From NCBI GenBank assembly GCA_964492365.1, contig CAZBKA010000001.1, forward strand, positions 1 through 59,891: a stretch of DNA of 59,891 bases, given 5' to 3'. The notes under the pieces are model-generated. The model searched no databases. It saw nothing but the letters and a program-made list of their open reading frames with translations, and was not told the origin of the DNA. Within the stretch, counting starts at the first letter, position 1, and each line of letters begins with the position of its first letter. This document shows positions 1 to 8,730 of this stretch, one piece after another. The translations under genes and the position numbers were made by a program. The DNA is from JAGLTN01 sp035403325 (GTDB lineage Bacteria > Planctomycetota > Phycisphaerae > Sedimentisphaerales > Anaerobacaceae).

Positions 1-945
1 TCCAAGCATTCTACCGAGTTCGCCGTCAAGTTTATTGAATACGGGTTCACCGAGACCAGTTGGTGTTCCTGTTACGACGACTTCAACTATGCCTCCAGAG
101 GAATCACCTGTAGCGCTTATCTTATTGGAAGCATCTACCATTGCCGAGGCAGCGTCTAGATCAGGACAGCAGAGTATATGATCGACGCCATATTTTTCCC
201 TGATAGCAGATGGTGTAATTTTCGGAGTTTTTTCACGAATAGCGTCGATCTCTTTTTCAATTTCAGCCAGTACGGCTGTTTTTTCGAGGAACCGCATTTC
301 AGGTGTGATTCTTCCTTTTATGTAAACTTCCTGATAGAAGGGGTCGCAGTCACATTTCATTTTTTTATAGTTTTGTGTGTACTGAAATACCTTGAGGTAA
401 TCGACATCCGGACATTTGACACCGGCAAGTTCCTTGACATATGAAAATACATTTATGCCACAAGCTTTCAAAACTTTTTTTGCAATATAACCAGCAGCGA
501 CGATAGTGGAAGTATATCTTCCGCTGAAAAAACCTGCACCGATTGAGTCGTCATCCGGACCATACTTTATGAATGAAGCATAGGATGCATGGCCTGGTCT
601 TGGGGTTCGGTTTGTGTCCTGATATTGTTTGATGTGTATAAAATGCCTATCGAGGTTTGGTATTAATATTGAAAGTGGAGTTCCATTTGTGTGGTTTTTA
701 TTGCCTGCACCTTCGACAGTATCAGCGGCGTTAATACCGGAATAAATTACTGGTAAATCCGGTTCCTTACGAGGGCTGGAAAGTTCGTCAGTTCCTGGTT
801 TTCTCAAAAGCAGATCGCCATAAATTTCCTGCTCGGTAATCATCATTCCCGGAGGATTGCCCTGAACAACAACGGTAAGTCCATCCTGGTAGGACCCACC
901 CGCTACTGTCACCTGAAAACATTTTCCAAAATGGCAGCCTATCAT
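1..945 (-). CDS. aroC: Chorismate synthase, divergent (3' part outside window)
   Basis: The last step of the shikimate pathway: conversion of 5-enolpyruvylshikimate-3-phosphate to chorismate using reduced FMN, in the cytoplasm. The first 315 residues are visible, starting at an ATG preceded by a good GGAG site. Family signatures include RPGHA (His119), GDSSGG and TGxGEPVFNKLDG near the visible end. The motif GAGFFSGRYT (about residues 136-145) resembles the GGGHFSGRLT form of clostridial-type enzymes. Oddly, the N-terminal GESHG box is GGSYQ (residues 16-20), so the conserved catalytic histidine is Tyr19. It lies 22 bases downstream of aroA and is surely co-transcribed with it. It could be a true enzyme of an unusual clade or a paralogue with altered activity. 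Confidence 0.9.
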   Translation of the reverse strand, partial: MIGCHFGKCFQVTVAGGSYQDGLTVVVQGNPPGMMITEQEIYGDLLLRKPGTDELSSPRKEPDLPVIYSGINAADTVEGAGNKNHTNGTPLSILIPNLDRHFIHIKQYQDTNRTPRPGHASYASFIKYGPDDDSIGAGFFSGRYTSTIVAAGYIAKKVLKACGINVFSYVKELAGVKCPDVDYLKVFQYTQNYKKMKCDCDPFYQEVYIKGRITPEMRFLEKTAVLAEIEKEIDAIREKTPKITPSAIREKYGVDHILCCPDLDAASAMVDASNKISATGDSSGGIVEVVVTGTPTGLGEPVFNKLDGELGRMLG

Positions 946-967
946 TTGTTTCTCCTATAAATAAATT

Positions 968-2245
968 CTACTGTAATTCTATTTTTGCACCAATACTCAT
1001 CATTAACTGTACATAATTGGGGAAGGTGACATTCATTGCCTCTGCGGTGTCTATAACAGAGGTTCCTTCCATTGCCATAGCGGCAATTGAAAGTGCCATA
1101 ACTATCCTGTGGTCGCCGTATCCCATTAAAGCAGCAGGTTTTGCTTTACCGCCTTGTATTATAATACCATCGGGCAATTCTTCAGCAATAATTCCGAGCT
1201 TTTTCAATTCTTTGGCCATACAGCTTATGCGGTCAGTTTCTTTTTTTCTTGCCTGGGGTACATTATAAAGCGTTGTTTTTCCCTGAGCAAATGCTGCGGT
1301 AACGGCCATTGCCGGTAAAGCGTCTGGTGTGCGGTTCATATCGATTTGTGTGCCTTTAAGCGGAGCTGATTTGACAACCACAGTATGATTGTCGATATGA
1401 ATATCAGCCCCCATTGCTTCGAGATAGTCGGCAACAGCTTTGTCTGGCTGAGAATCAGTAAAATCCAGACCAGTGAGAGTCACTTCGTCGCCGATCAGAG
1501 CGGCAGCACATAAAAAAAATGTTGCAGATGAAAAATCTGCCGGCACGGATGATTCAAAGCTTTTATAATTCTGATTGCCCGGTATAATAAATTTTTTCAT
1601 ATTATCATTGTTGTATTTTATTCCCTGCTTATCCAACCAGTCTAAAGTCATCTGCACATAATCCGGTTCATTGAGCAGAGTTACATTTATTTGGCTATCA
1701 CCATTTGCCAGGGGGCAACACAGCAGCAGACTCGAAAGATACTGACTGGTAATGCATTCTATATTTGTTTGTCCACCTTTTAGTGTGCCTGTTATTTCAA
1801 TCGGAGCTTTGCCATTGTTTTTTACGGAGACGGCGCCAGCGCCAAGGTTTTTGAGACTTTCAAGCAGTGGGGCAATTGGTCTGGATTGAATTTGTTCATC
1901 GCCTGTGAAGGTTATTTTATTGTTATTTCTGGAAAGTGCAGCTGAACCTGCGGCGATTCTAAGGGTAGTACCTGAATTTCCAACGTCTATAATATCGGCA
2001 GGGGTATTGATATTTCCACCGGTGCCAGTGACTTTCCAGCAGGAGCTGTCGGTAGAGTCTATATCTGCACCTAAAGCCCTGTAGCATTTTACAGCGGAGA
2101 GAGTGTCGCTGGAAATCAGCGGATTTATTATTCTGCTTTGACCTTTAGCCAATGAGGCAACTGCCACCGCACGTATTGTGTGTGACTTCGAAGCTGGGAT
2201 AAGGACATTTCCTTTTAACCGGGATTTTCTGGCTTTTAACAGCAT
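968..2245 (-). CDS. aroA: 3-phosphoshikimate 1-carboxyvinyltransferase (EPSP synthase)
   Basis: Transfers enolpyruvate from PEP to shikimate-3-phosphate in the cytoplasm, one step before AroC, which is encoded immediately downstream. The length of 425 residues is normal. Motifs visible are PASKSHTIRA (Lys20, Ser21, Arg25 for phosphate binding), GNSGTTLR, TSQYLSSLL, RKKETDRI and GYGDHRIVMA. The C-terminal KTFP lysine motif of the E. coli enzyme is replaced by NVTFP, as seen in class II-type enzymes of Firmicutes; assignment to that class is an inference. The gene starts with an ATG; the upstream 266-base gap with the divergent lipoprotein gene would hold its promoter. Confidence 0.95.
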   Translation of the reverse strand: MLLKARKSRLKGNVLIPASKSHTIRAVAVASLAKGQSRIINPLISSDTLSAVKCYRALGADIDSTDSSCWKVTGTGGNINTPADIIDVGNSGTTLRIAAGSAALSRNNNKITFTGDEQIQSRPIAPLLESLKNLGAGAVSVKNNGKAPIEITGTLKGGQTNIECITSQYLSSLLLCCPLANGDSQINVTLLNEPDYVQMTLDWLDKQGIKYNNDNMKKFIIPGNQNYKSFESSVPADFSSATFFLCAAALIGDEVTLTGLDFTDSQPDKAVADYLEAMGADIHIDNHTVVVKSAPLKGTQIDMNRTPDALPAMAVTAAFAQGKTTLYNVPQARKKETDRISCMAKELKKLGIIAEELPDGIIIQGGKAKPAALMGYGDHRIVMALSIAAMAMEGTSVIDTAEAMNVTFPNYVQLMMSIGAKIELQ

Positions 2246-2450
2246 ACGTATAACTTCTCATACATTAGCTTAACAATCAATTATATAACGTTCCGGTGTT
2301 TCTTTATATCAGAACGAGACTAAAATTCAAAGAACTTTTTAGCTAATTTAGAGAGTTAGACTGTTTAAATGTTATTGAGAAAAGAGAAATTATCAGAAAA
2401 ATATGAAGATTTGACGTTAAAAATTATGTTTGCGTTATTTTGTTCAGCAG

Positions 2451-2459
2451 TGGTATAAT
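2451..2459 (+). promoter_or_regulatory. Extended -10 promoter element
   Basis: TGGTATAAT fits the TGnTATAAT extended -10 form, with a poor -35 region. A start of transcription near 2466 would give a 46-base leader before the lipoprotein ATG at 2512. The rest of the 2246-2511 gap shows no other clear signal, and no minus-strand promoter for aroA stands out. Confidence 0.45.
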
Positions 2460-2511
2460 TGCTAACCAGTAAGAAACATGTCTTTTGTTTTATATTTTGA
2501 AAGGATTTGAA

Positions 2512-2889
2512 ATGGACAAAGCTAAAAAAATTACATTGTGTGTGCTGCTCGTTACAAGTCTGTTTGTTTTTTCCGGTTGCGGCAAGAAAAAGGCAGATCC
2601 CAATAAGCCAGTTGACCAGGTCAAAGCAGAGGCTGCGAAAATGGATGCAAAGGAACTGCAGCAAATGGTTAACAGTTATACAGAAGCTCTGGCTGGGAAA
2701 AAAACCGAAGTTGAAAAGATCGTGACAGAACTGAAAAAAGTTCCATTAACTGAAATGGCAGGTGAAAAAGCCAAGAGTTTTACGGCAAATATTGATAGTG
2801 TAAATAAATCGATAGCTGCGCTTAACGAGAGAATGAAAATATATTCAGATGCGCTAGCAGAAAAGAGTGCCGGACTTAAAACTAATTAA
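2512..2889 (+). CDS. Small predicted lipoprotein with coiled-coil
   Basis: A 125-residue protein of unknown function. It starts with MDKAKK, a hydrophobic stretch and the lipobox-like VFSGC, so it is likely exported and lipid-anchored at a cysteine near residue 23. The mature part is rich in Lys, Glu and Ala and looks helical or coiled-coil throughout. An in-frame ATG nine codons upstream (2485) is possible, but the AAAGGA site directly before 2512 and the signal-peptide layout favour the start given. It is followed 20 bases later by the AsmA-like gene, so the two are probably an operon acting at the cell envelope. Confidence 0.7.
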   Translation: MDKAKKITLCVLLVTSLFVFSGCGKKKADPNKPVDQVKAEAAKMDAKELQQMVNSYTEALAGKKTEVEKIVTELKKVPLTEMAGEKAKSFTANIDSVNKSIAALNERMKIYSDALAEKSAGLKTN

Positions 2890-2909
2890 GTGGATAGGAG
2901 GTTTTGAAG

Positions 2910-3716
2910 ATGGGGCTTATTAAAAGAATTTTTAAATTTGGTTTGTTTGGGACATTATTAATAATCATTGCAGTTGTCCTGGCGATCTGGATGATAGGAG
3001 AAAATCTGGTCAAAGTTGGTGTTGAAACGGCTGCCACAAAAACGCTCGGTGTCGATGTCAGTGTTAAGGATATTGATATTTCTATTTTTAAAGGGCAGCT
3101 CGGTATGCAGGGGTTGGTAGTATGCAATCCGTCAGGGTATGACCTTAAAAATCTTCTGGAACTTAATAAAGGGAACATTCAGGTAACGCTGAAATCTTTG
3201 ATGCAGGATACGGTAAAGATTGATGAAATCAAGCTTGACGGTATTAATCTTGTGTTAGAGCAGAAGGGTATGACGAATAATCTGCAGGAGATTCTGAATA
3301 ATCTGAAGACAGAAACCCAACCACAGCCAGTTGAAAAAGGTGAGAAAAAGGGTAAGAATCTTGAAATAACCAATCTCGAAATAACGAATGTCAAAGTTTC
3401 GGTTAAGCTTATTCCGATACCTGGGCAAACCCAAACGGTTGACCTGACTCTTTCACCTATTAAAATGCAGAATCTTGGTACAGACCAGAAGATGGATACA
3501 GGTGTTCTTGCCAGTAAGATACTCGTTGCTATAACAGAAGGCATAGCAAAAGAAGGTGCCGGTGTGCTGCCAGCAGGTATGGTCAGTGGTCTTTCTGACG
3601 CAATGAAATCAGGCACAGCTGTTATCGAGAAAGGTAAAGAGCTTTTAGAAACCGGTAAAGAAACCGGTAAGGAAATTACAGAAGGCCTTAAAGGTATTTT
3701 CCAAAAGAAAGAGTAG
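2910..3716 (+). CDS. AsmA/DUF748-like membrane-anchored protein
   Basis: A 268-residue protein with one N-terminal membrane helix (about residues 9-30) and an exported beta-rich part. The pattern of a 'LGVDVSV ... ISIFKGQLGMQGL' repeat region followed by 'VKIDEIKLDGINLVLE' is typical of AsmA-family/DUF748 envelope proteins, which are linked to outer-membrane lipid transport and integrity. The C-terminal end is a Lys/Glu/Gly-rich tail. The ATG at 2910 has an AGGAGG site eight bases upstream; the TTG at 2904 is too close to it. The specific role here is unknown. Confidence 0.65.
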   Translation: MGLIKRIFKFGLFGTLLIIIAVVLAIWMIGENLVKVGVETAATKTLGVDVSVKDIDISIFKGQLGMQGLVVCNPSGYDLKNLLELNKGNIQVTLKSLMQDTVKIDEIKLDGINLVLEQKGMTNNLQEILNNLKTETQPQPVEKGEKKGKNLEITNLEITNVKVSVKLIPIPGQTQTVDLTLSPIKMQNLGTDQKMDTGVLASKILVAITEGIAKEGAGVLPAGMVSGLSDAMKSGTAVIEKGKELLETGKETGKEITEGLKGIFQKKE

Positions 3717-3727
3717 CATATATTTTA

Positions 3728-4843
3728 ATGAATATTCTTGGATTGGAACCTTACTATGGCGGAAGTCATAAAGCATTTCTCGATGGCTGGATAGAAAGAA
3801 GCAATCACAACTGGAAGGTTCTTACCCTTGAGCCTTACAAGTGGAAGTGGCGGATGAGACATTCTGCAGTCACTTTTTCGGATCGGGTCAGGAGCCTTTC
3901 AGTTGATGATTTCGATGTTATTTTTTGCAGTGACATGTTAAACCTTGCGGAATTCACGGGGTTGCTGCCTTTAGTGTGGCAGAAGTTACCAAGAGTTGTT
4001 TACTTCCATGAAAATCAACTGACTTATCCAGTAAGGTTTGAAAATGAGAGGGATTGTCAATTTGTTTTTACCAACCTGACAACTGCTTTAGCGGCTGATA
4101 GTGTTTGGTTTAATTCAGGTTTTCACATGGGTGAATTTCTAAACGAAATGAAGTGTTTTTTGAAGCGCATGCCGGATTATCAACCATTGGGTGCGTTAGA
4201 GGAAATCAGGGATAAATCGAAAGTGTGCTGGCCAGGGGTCGAATCTGAATTTGCTGCGGATAAAAAAACGGGGTCGACAGTTAAAATATTGTGGGTGGCG
4301 AGATGGGAGCATGATAAAAGGCCTGAAGATTTTTTTGAAGCGTTAAAGATACTGGAAAAATCGACGCACAATTTTAAGATTAATGTTATTGGTGAACAGT
4401 TTCAAGACAGCCCGGAAGTTTTTGACTGGGCGAGAGACTATTTTTCTGATCATATCGAAAAGTGGGGGTATCAGCAGAGCAAAGAGGAATATTTGCAGAG
4501 TCTTGCAGATTCCGATGTTGTAGTTTCTACTGCAGGGCATGAATTTTTCGGCATTGCTGTTTTAGAAGCGATATTGTCGGGAGCCTGGCCTGTTTTGCCT
4601 GAAAGACTTGCTTATCCGGAAGTAATGGGGCTGGGGGTTGAAAAAGAGGCGGCAGAATTTTTCTATGATGGTTCTGTTGAATCGTTGGCTGATAAGTTAA
4701 TTCATCTTGCAAATAAGAAATCTGAAGGCGATTTGTGGGGATGTGATAATAAAAAAGCAATCAGACTAGTTGAGAAATTTAAGTGGCAAAGCCGAACCAA
4801 GCTGCTTGATGATGAGATTGCCAGAGTGGTGCAGAGTAAGTGA
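3728..4843 (+). CDS. tRNA-queuosine alpha-mannosyltransferase-like protein (DUF3524, GT4)
   Basis: A 371-residue homologue of eukaryotic QTMAN (formerly GTDC1), which mannosylates queuosine in tRNA-Asp. The N-terminal DUF3524 signature is very clear: EPYYGGSHKAFLDG, then WKWRMRHSA, FCSDMLNL, VYFHENQLTYPV and FNSGFHM. The C-terminal half has a GT4 glycosyltransferase fold with GHEFFGIAVLEAI as the nucleotide-sugar-binding loop. The protein is cytoplasmic with no membrane helix. It sits 11 bases after the AsmA-like gene and before rho. Bacterial members are named only by homology, so the sugar and the tRNA target are not certain; no queuosine synthesis gene is seen nearby. Confidence 0.85.
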   Translation: MNILGLEPYYGGSHKAFLDGWIERSNHNWKVLTLEPYKWKWRMRHSAVTFSDRVRSLSVDDFDVIFCSDMLNLAEFTGLLPLVWQKLPRVVYFHENQLTYPVRFENERDCQFVFTNLTTALAADSVWFNSGFHMGEFLNEMKCFLKRMPDYQPLGALEEIRDKSKVCWPGVESEFAADKKTGSTVKILWVARWEHDKRPEDFFEALKILEKSTHNFKINVIGEQFQDSPEVFDWARDYFSDHIEKWGYQQSKEEYLQSLADSDVVVSTAGHEFFGIAVLEAILSGAWPVLPERLAYPEVMGLGVEKEAAEFFYDGSVESLADKLIHLANKKSEGDLWGCDNKKAIRLVEKFKWQSRTKLLDDEIARVVQSK

Positions 4844-4991
4844 TAAATTTTTCTTGCGAAGCATAGTTTTTAGTGTTAGGGTGAAAAGAGCTTTCGGACG
4901 ACAGTTTTTTTTGGCCTCCTATTTTTCTTATCTTATGTTTGTTAGCTGTTGTGGTATTTTCAGCTTTGTTTTTCCTTTTGAGGAGCAGTAT

Positions 4992-6098
4992 ATGCCAGAA
5001 TTGGTAAGCGGTATTGTTAAAAGAGCACAAAAAGGCGGATTTATTTTATGTGATCCATCTAAGGTTTTTGGGCTGGGGCCCGTGATGGTAATTGTGCCGA
5101 GCAAAGTTGCCCAGAGCTGCTCACTGGTGCAGGGGGCGACAGTTGTTGCTAACGCTGAGAAAGGTGACCGCGGCGGCAGGATTGTAAAAAGTATCGAATC
5201 TGTTTGCGGGCTTAGTTGTGAGGAGTTTAAAAAAAGAAAATCATATAAAAATTTAACTGCTATTACACCCGATGAAAGATTCAGACTTTCTGACAGCGGT
5301 CAGGATAGTATGCGGATTATTGACCTGATTGCTCCTATCGGCAAAGGTACCCGCGGATTGATAATAGCACCTGCAAAAGCGGGTAAGACGGTTATGCTCG
5401 AGCAAATTGCCAATGCAATTGTTGAGATTGAGCCTGGGACGAGAGTTATTGTTTTGCTGATAGATGAAAGACCTGAAGAGGTGACAATGTTTCGAAGGGC
5501 GGTTAAAGCAGAGGTTTTTGCGAGCACTATTGATCAGAGTACAGATCAGCAGATCGAATTGGCACAGCTTGTTCTTGATAATGTTCTTGTTGATCTGGAA
5601 TGCGGAAAGAATGTGGTTGTTCTGATTGACAGTCTTACGAGAATGGGCAGGGCGTTTAATCGTAAAGGCAGCGGTACGGGCAGGACCATGTCAGGCGGTA
5701 TGGAGGTTGGTGTTCTGGAGATACCGCGGAAATTTTTCGGATTGGCAAGAAATGTTGAAGGGGGTGGGTCCGTTACAATAATCGCAACATGTTTAAGCCA
5801 TACGGGGTCGAGGATGGATCAGCTTATTTTCGAGGAGTTTAAGGGTACGGGTAACAGTGAGATTGTTCTGGACAGGCAACTTGCGGAGTCGAGAATATTT
5901 CCGGCTATCGATGTCGGAGCAAGCGGGACACGAAAGGAAGAATGTCTCTATACTAAAGATGAGGTTGGGAAATTGAATATGCTGCGTAAGGTGTTATCGG
6001 GCTATCATAGTAAAGACCAGATCGATGCCCTTAAAAAACTTTTGTACAGATTTAAAACCAACCAGGAATTTTTGCAAAGTTTTTCAATTGGAGTTTGA
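4992..6098 (+). CDS. rho: Transcription termination factor Rho, compact form
   Basis: An RNA-dependent hexameric ATPase that ends transcription. The ATP-binding core is clear: Walker A APAKAGKT (residues 126-133), VVLIDSLTRMGRAFN, GGGSVTIIATCL, and GSRMDQLIFEEFKGTGN. Before it is a short RNA-binding OB/cold-shock-like domain of about 75 residues. The first helical domain of E. coli Rho is absent, giving 368 residues instead of about 419. The reading frame is open to 4770, but that would overlap the previous gene; the ATG at 4992 has AGGAG six bases upstream. The Q-loop region reads MSGGMEVGVLEIPRKFFG, unlike the usual SGGVDANALHKPKRFFG, so this may be a second or lineage-specific Rho. Confidence 0.9.
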   Translation: MPELVSGIVKRAQKGGFILCDPSKVFGLGPVMVIVPSKVAQSCSLVQGATVVANAEKGDRGGRIVKSIESVCGLSCEEFKKRKSYKNLTAITPDERFRLSDSGQDSMRIIDLIAPIGKGTRGLIIAPAKAGKTVMLEQIANAIVEIEPGTRVIVLLIDERPEEVTMFRRAVKAEVFASTIDQSTDQQIELAQLVLDNVLVDLECGKNVVVLIDSLTRMGRAFNRKGSGTGRTMSGGMEVGVLEIPRKFFGLARNVEGGGSVTIIATCLSHTGSRMDQLIFEEFKGTGNSEIVLDRQLAESRIFPAIDVGASGTRKEECLYTKDEVGKLNMLRKVLSGYHSKDQIDALKKLLYRFKTNQEFLQSFSIGV

Positions 6099-6200
6099 AA
6101 AGGCAGATTATTTATTATACTTTTCATAAGATGGGTTTAAGCGGGTGATTTTGAAGAGGATTGTGTTTTTTTTCTCAATGTAAAATATAAAGGGGCCTTT

Positions 6201-6599
6201 ATGTTTAAAGCAAAAGACATAATGCAGACCAATGTTTTAAGTGTTACCAAAGATACACCTGTACGTGAAGCTATTAATATGATCGTTGAAAACAGCATTA
6301 CGGGGCTGCCAGTTGTTGATATTGAGATGCATCTTGTCGGGATAGTTTCTGAGAAAGATGTGCTTAAGCTTCTATATAATCTTGGCGCAAGTGATGGCTA
6401 TGTTGAGGATTATATGACCCGCTGTGTTGTCAGCTTCGATGTTGACGACGACCTGCTTGATGTGTGCGAGTCTCTCATCCAAAATGGATTTCGTCGCGTT
6501 CCGATATTGGCAGGAGGTAAATTAGCAGGTATTATCAGCAGACGTGATATTATTTCCCATATTCAGAAACATATATGCATGGAAAAAACAGCAGTATAA
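6201..6599 (+). CDS. CBS-domain pair protein
   Basis: A 132-residue stand-alone protein made of two CBS domains (about residues 8-60 and 72-128). It starts with the typical KAKDIMQTNVLSV and contains TGLPVVD, VGIVSEKDVLK, FRRVPIL and LAGIISRRDII. CBS pairs bind adenine nucleotides or similar ligands and act as energy sensors. No enzyme or transporter domain is attached, so the partner is unknown. An AAAGGGG site precedes the ATG. It ends one base before hemW, suggesting one transcript and perhaps translational coupling. Confidence 0.88.
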   Translation: MFKAKDIMQTNVLSVTKDTPVREAINMIVENSITGLPVVDIEMHLVGIVSEKDVLKLLYNLGASDGYVEDYMTRCVVSFDVDDDLLDVCESLIQNGFRRVPILAGGKLAGIISRRDIISHIQKHICMEKTAV

Positions 6600-6600
6600 A

Positions 6601-7734
6601 ATGAATAATAATATGGGCCCAGCGTTATATGTTCACATTCCGTTTTGCCGGGGGAAGTGCCGTTATTGCGGTTTTTATTCTGAGCCTTTACAAAATCAAA
6701 ATATTAATTTATTCATTTCCGCGTTGCTTAAAGATTTATCAGGCTATGATATTCATAGTCCTTTCAACACAATTTATATTGGCGGCGGTTCGCCCAGTGT
6801 TTTGCCTCGTGAAAATCTTTTTTCATTTATTGAGCAAATTGTCAGCCGATGGGGTGTTAGAACCGAATTTACTGTAGAAGTTAATCCATCTCAGGTTGAT
6901 GGTGATTTTTTACAAACTCTTTGTGATCTGGGCGTTAATCGTCTTTCGATTGGTGCGCAGTCATTTGATCCTGCAATTCTGAAATTTCTTGGCAGAGGGC
7001 ATGGTAGTTCTGATATTGTCAACGCTGTAAAGCTTGCCAGAGAGGGTGGCTTTGAAAATATCAGCCTTGATCTTATCTTTGCTATTCCAGGCTCTGATAT
7101 CAATATTTGGCGAACCGATTTGCAATCAGCAATTGATCTTGGCGTCGAGCATATCAGCGCTTACAGTTTAACTTATGAGGAAGATACCCCTCTGAAAACA
7201 GACCTTGATGCAGGTTTAGTGACATCTATGGATGAACAGACTGATTGCGAGATGTATGAGCTGGCTATAGATATGCTTGGACTGGCAGGGATCAATCAAT
7301 ATGAAATATCGAATTTTGCACGGGATGGTTTTCAGTGCAAACACAATTTGACTTATTGGGCGAATGAGCCTTATGTCGGGATAGGCCCTGCAGCTGGGGG
7401 GTGCTGGGAGGGCAGGAGAACTCTTAATGTCGCTGATGTTAAAGACTATATTAAGAGAATAGAAGCAGGTCAAAGTGTTTTTGCAATGCAGGAAGTTGTG
7501 AGCGGAGTTGACAGGGCGTGTGAGACGGCGGTTTTAAATTTGCGAAGGATATCAGGCATCAATCTTGCTGAATTCAAAGAAGCTACAGGCTACGATGCGA
7601 TGTCCCTTTTTGGCAAGGTGATAGAAAAGAATTGCCAATCGGGACTTTTGCAGATTGAGCATGGCAGTGCATTTTTAACCCGCAAAGCTTTGCCGATTGC
7701 TGATTTGGTTTTATGTGATTTCTCTGCGATTTAG
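6601..7734 (+). CDS. hemW: HemW-like radical SAM heme chaperone
   Basis: A 377-residue radical SAM protein of the HemN/HemW family. The start YVHIPFCRGKCRYCGFYSEP holds the CxxxCxxC iron-sulfur site (Cys16, 20, 23). It lacks the additional cysteine typical of true HemN, which favours HemW, a heme chaperone for respiratory enzymes. Other family marks are YIGGGSPSVL, EVNPSQ, NRLSIGAQSF, GFENISLDLIFAIPG, SAYSLTYEEDTPL and YEISNFARDG. The reading frame opens upstream at 6544 inside the CBS gene; the ATG at 6601 fits the family length. Heme delivery would suit the cytochrome genes found further along. Confidence 0.9.
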   Translation: MNNNMGPALYVHIPFCRGKCRYCGFYSEPLQNQNINLFISALLKDLSGYDIHSPFNTIYIGGGSPSVLPRENLFSFIEQIVSRWGVRTEFTVEVNPSQVDGDFLQTLCDLGVNRLSIGAQSFDPAILKFLGRGHGSSDIVNAVKLAREGGFENISLDLIFAIPGSDINIWRTDLQSAIDLGVEHISAYSLTYEEDTPLKTDLDAGLVTSMDEQTDCEMYELAIDMLGLAGINQYEISNFARDGFQCKHNLTYWANEPYVGIGPAAGGCWEGRRTLNVADVKDYIKRIEAGQSVFAMQEVVSGVDRACETAVLNLRRISGINLAEFKEATGYDAMSLFGKVIEKNCQSGLLQIEHGSAFLTRKALPIADLVLCDFSAI

Positions 7735-7755
7735 GGCACATCAAATTTTCATTTC

Positions 7756-7783
7756 TTGACTTCAATAGTTTATATGGTAATGT
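7756..7783 (+). promoter_or_regulatory. Possible promoter before menA
   Basis: TTGACT followed 16 bases later by TAATGT, which is preceded by TGG as an extended -10. It would start transcription about 20 bases before the menA ATG at 7813. The -10 box is weak, so the call is tentative. Confidence 0.35.
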
Positions 7784-7812
7784 TTTTATCTGATTTGTAA
7801 AAGGATTTTCAA

Positions 7813-8730
7813 ATGCAGAAAACAAAATCAAAAAACTATGTTTTCATCTGGCTTCAGGCAATAAGGGTTTTTTCTCTGACAGCTTCAGTTGTGCCGGTAT
7901 CAGTTGGCGCAGCTATTGCTTTTGCTGGTAAAGAAGAAGTTTTCTGGGGGCTGTTTCCGCTGGTGCTGTTTTGTTCGGTGATGTTCCAGGCAGGTACGAA
8001 CATGATCAATGATTATTATGATTTTAAAAAGGGCATCGATACGGCGGATTCTTATGGCTCGAGCAGATGTCTGGTTGAGGGACTGCTTAGACCTGGGCAA
8101 ATGCTGATATCTGGTTTGTGTGCATTTGCTTTGGGGATTTTTGGCGGGTTTGTGCTGATTTATTTTCGCGGCTGGCCAGTATTATTGCTTGGCATCACAG
8201 GCTTTATCGGCGGGCTTTGTTATACTGCAAAACCAGTGTCGTATAAAAATATTGCATTGGGAGATATCGCGGTTTTTATTTTGATGGGGCCTTTGATGGT
8301 GATCGGCAGTTACTTTTGTCTTACGGGGCATTACGATAACAGCATTTTATTCATCTCAATTCCTATTGGTTTTCTTGTCACTGCTATCCTGCAGGCTAAT
8401 AATGCCCGTGACATTGGGCGTGACAGCCAAGCTGGGATCAAGACAGTTGCGGTATTGCTTGGTTTGGAGAGAGCAAAAGTATGCTATATTTTTCTTTTGT
8501 TGGGGGCCTATATTGCGGCGGTGGTAATGGTTTTAATGGGGATTTTGAATTTGTGGGTGCTGATTGTTTTTTGCTCATTGCCATTGGCTTTGAAAAATAT
8601 CAAAACGATTTACAATTGCAGCGGCAGTTGTGTTGAAAGTATTGCGAGTTTAGATGTGATGACTGCTAAGCTGCATCTTATGTTTGGAGTTCTTCTTATG
8701 GCTGGGATATTGCTGGGGAAGTTTTTCTGA
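7813..8730 (+). CDS. menA: 1,4-dihydroxy-2-naphthoate prenyltransferase-like (UbiA family)
   Basis: A 305-residue membrane prenyltransferase with about eight or nine helices. The first prenyl-diphosphate-binding motif is GTNMINDYYDFKKGID (residues 61-76) and the second is NNARDIGRDSQAG. The N-terminal pattern matches MenA, which attaches the isoprenoid tail in menaquinone synthesis. No other men genes are in the window, so a related UbiA-family substrate cannot be excluded. AAAGGA stands before the ATG. The stop overlaps the start of the next gene (TGATG), so both are translated from one message. Confidence 0.8.
   Translation: MQKTKSKNYVFIWLQAIRVFSLTASVVPVSVGAAIAFAGKEEVFWGLFPLVLFCSVMFQAGTNMINDYYDFKKGIDTADSYGSSRCLVEGLLRPGQMLISGLCAFALGIFGGFVLIYFRGWPVLLLGITGFIGGLCYTAKPVSYKNIALGDIAVFILMGPLMVIGSYFCLTGHYDNSILFISIPIGFLVTAILQANNARDIGRDSQAGIKTVAVLLGLERAKVCYIFLLLGAYIAAVVMVLMGILNLWVLIVFCSLPLALKNIKTIYNCSGSCVESIASLDVMTAKLHLMFGVLLMAGILLGKFF

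Noticed and set aside
2365..2664. 99-codon minus-strand frame opposite the lipoprotein gene
   Set aside because: It covers the promoter and signal peptide of a credible gene and has no recognisable feature.
4770..4991. N-terminal extension of Rho by 74 residues
   Set aside because: It overlaps the previous gene, its residues are unlike Rho, and a good ribosome site stands before 4992.
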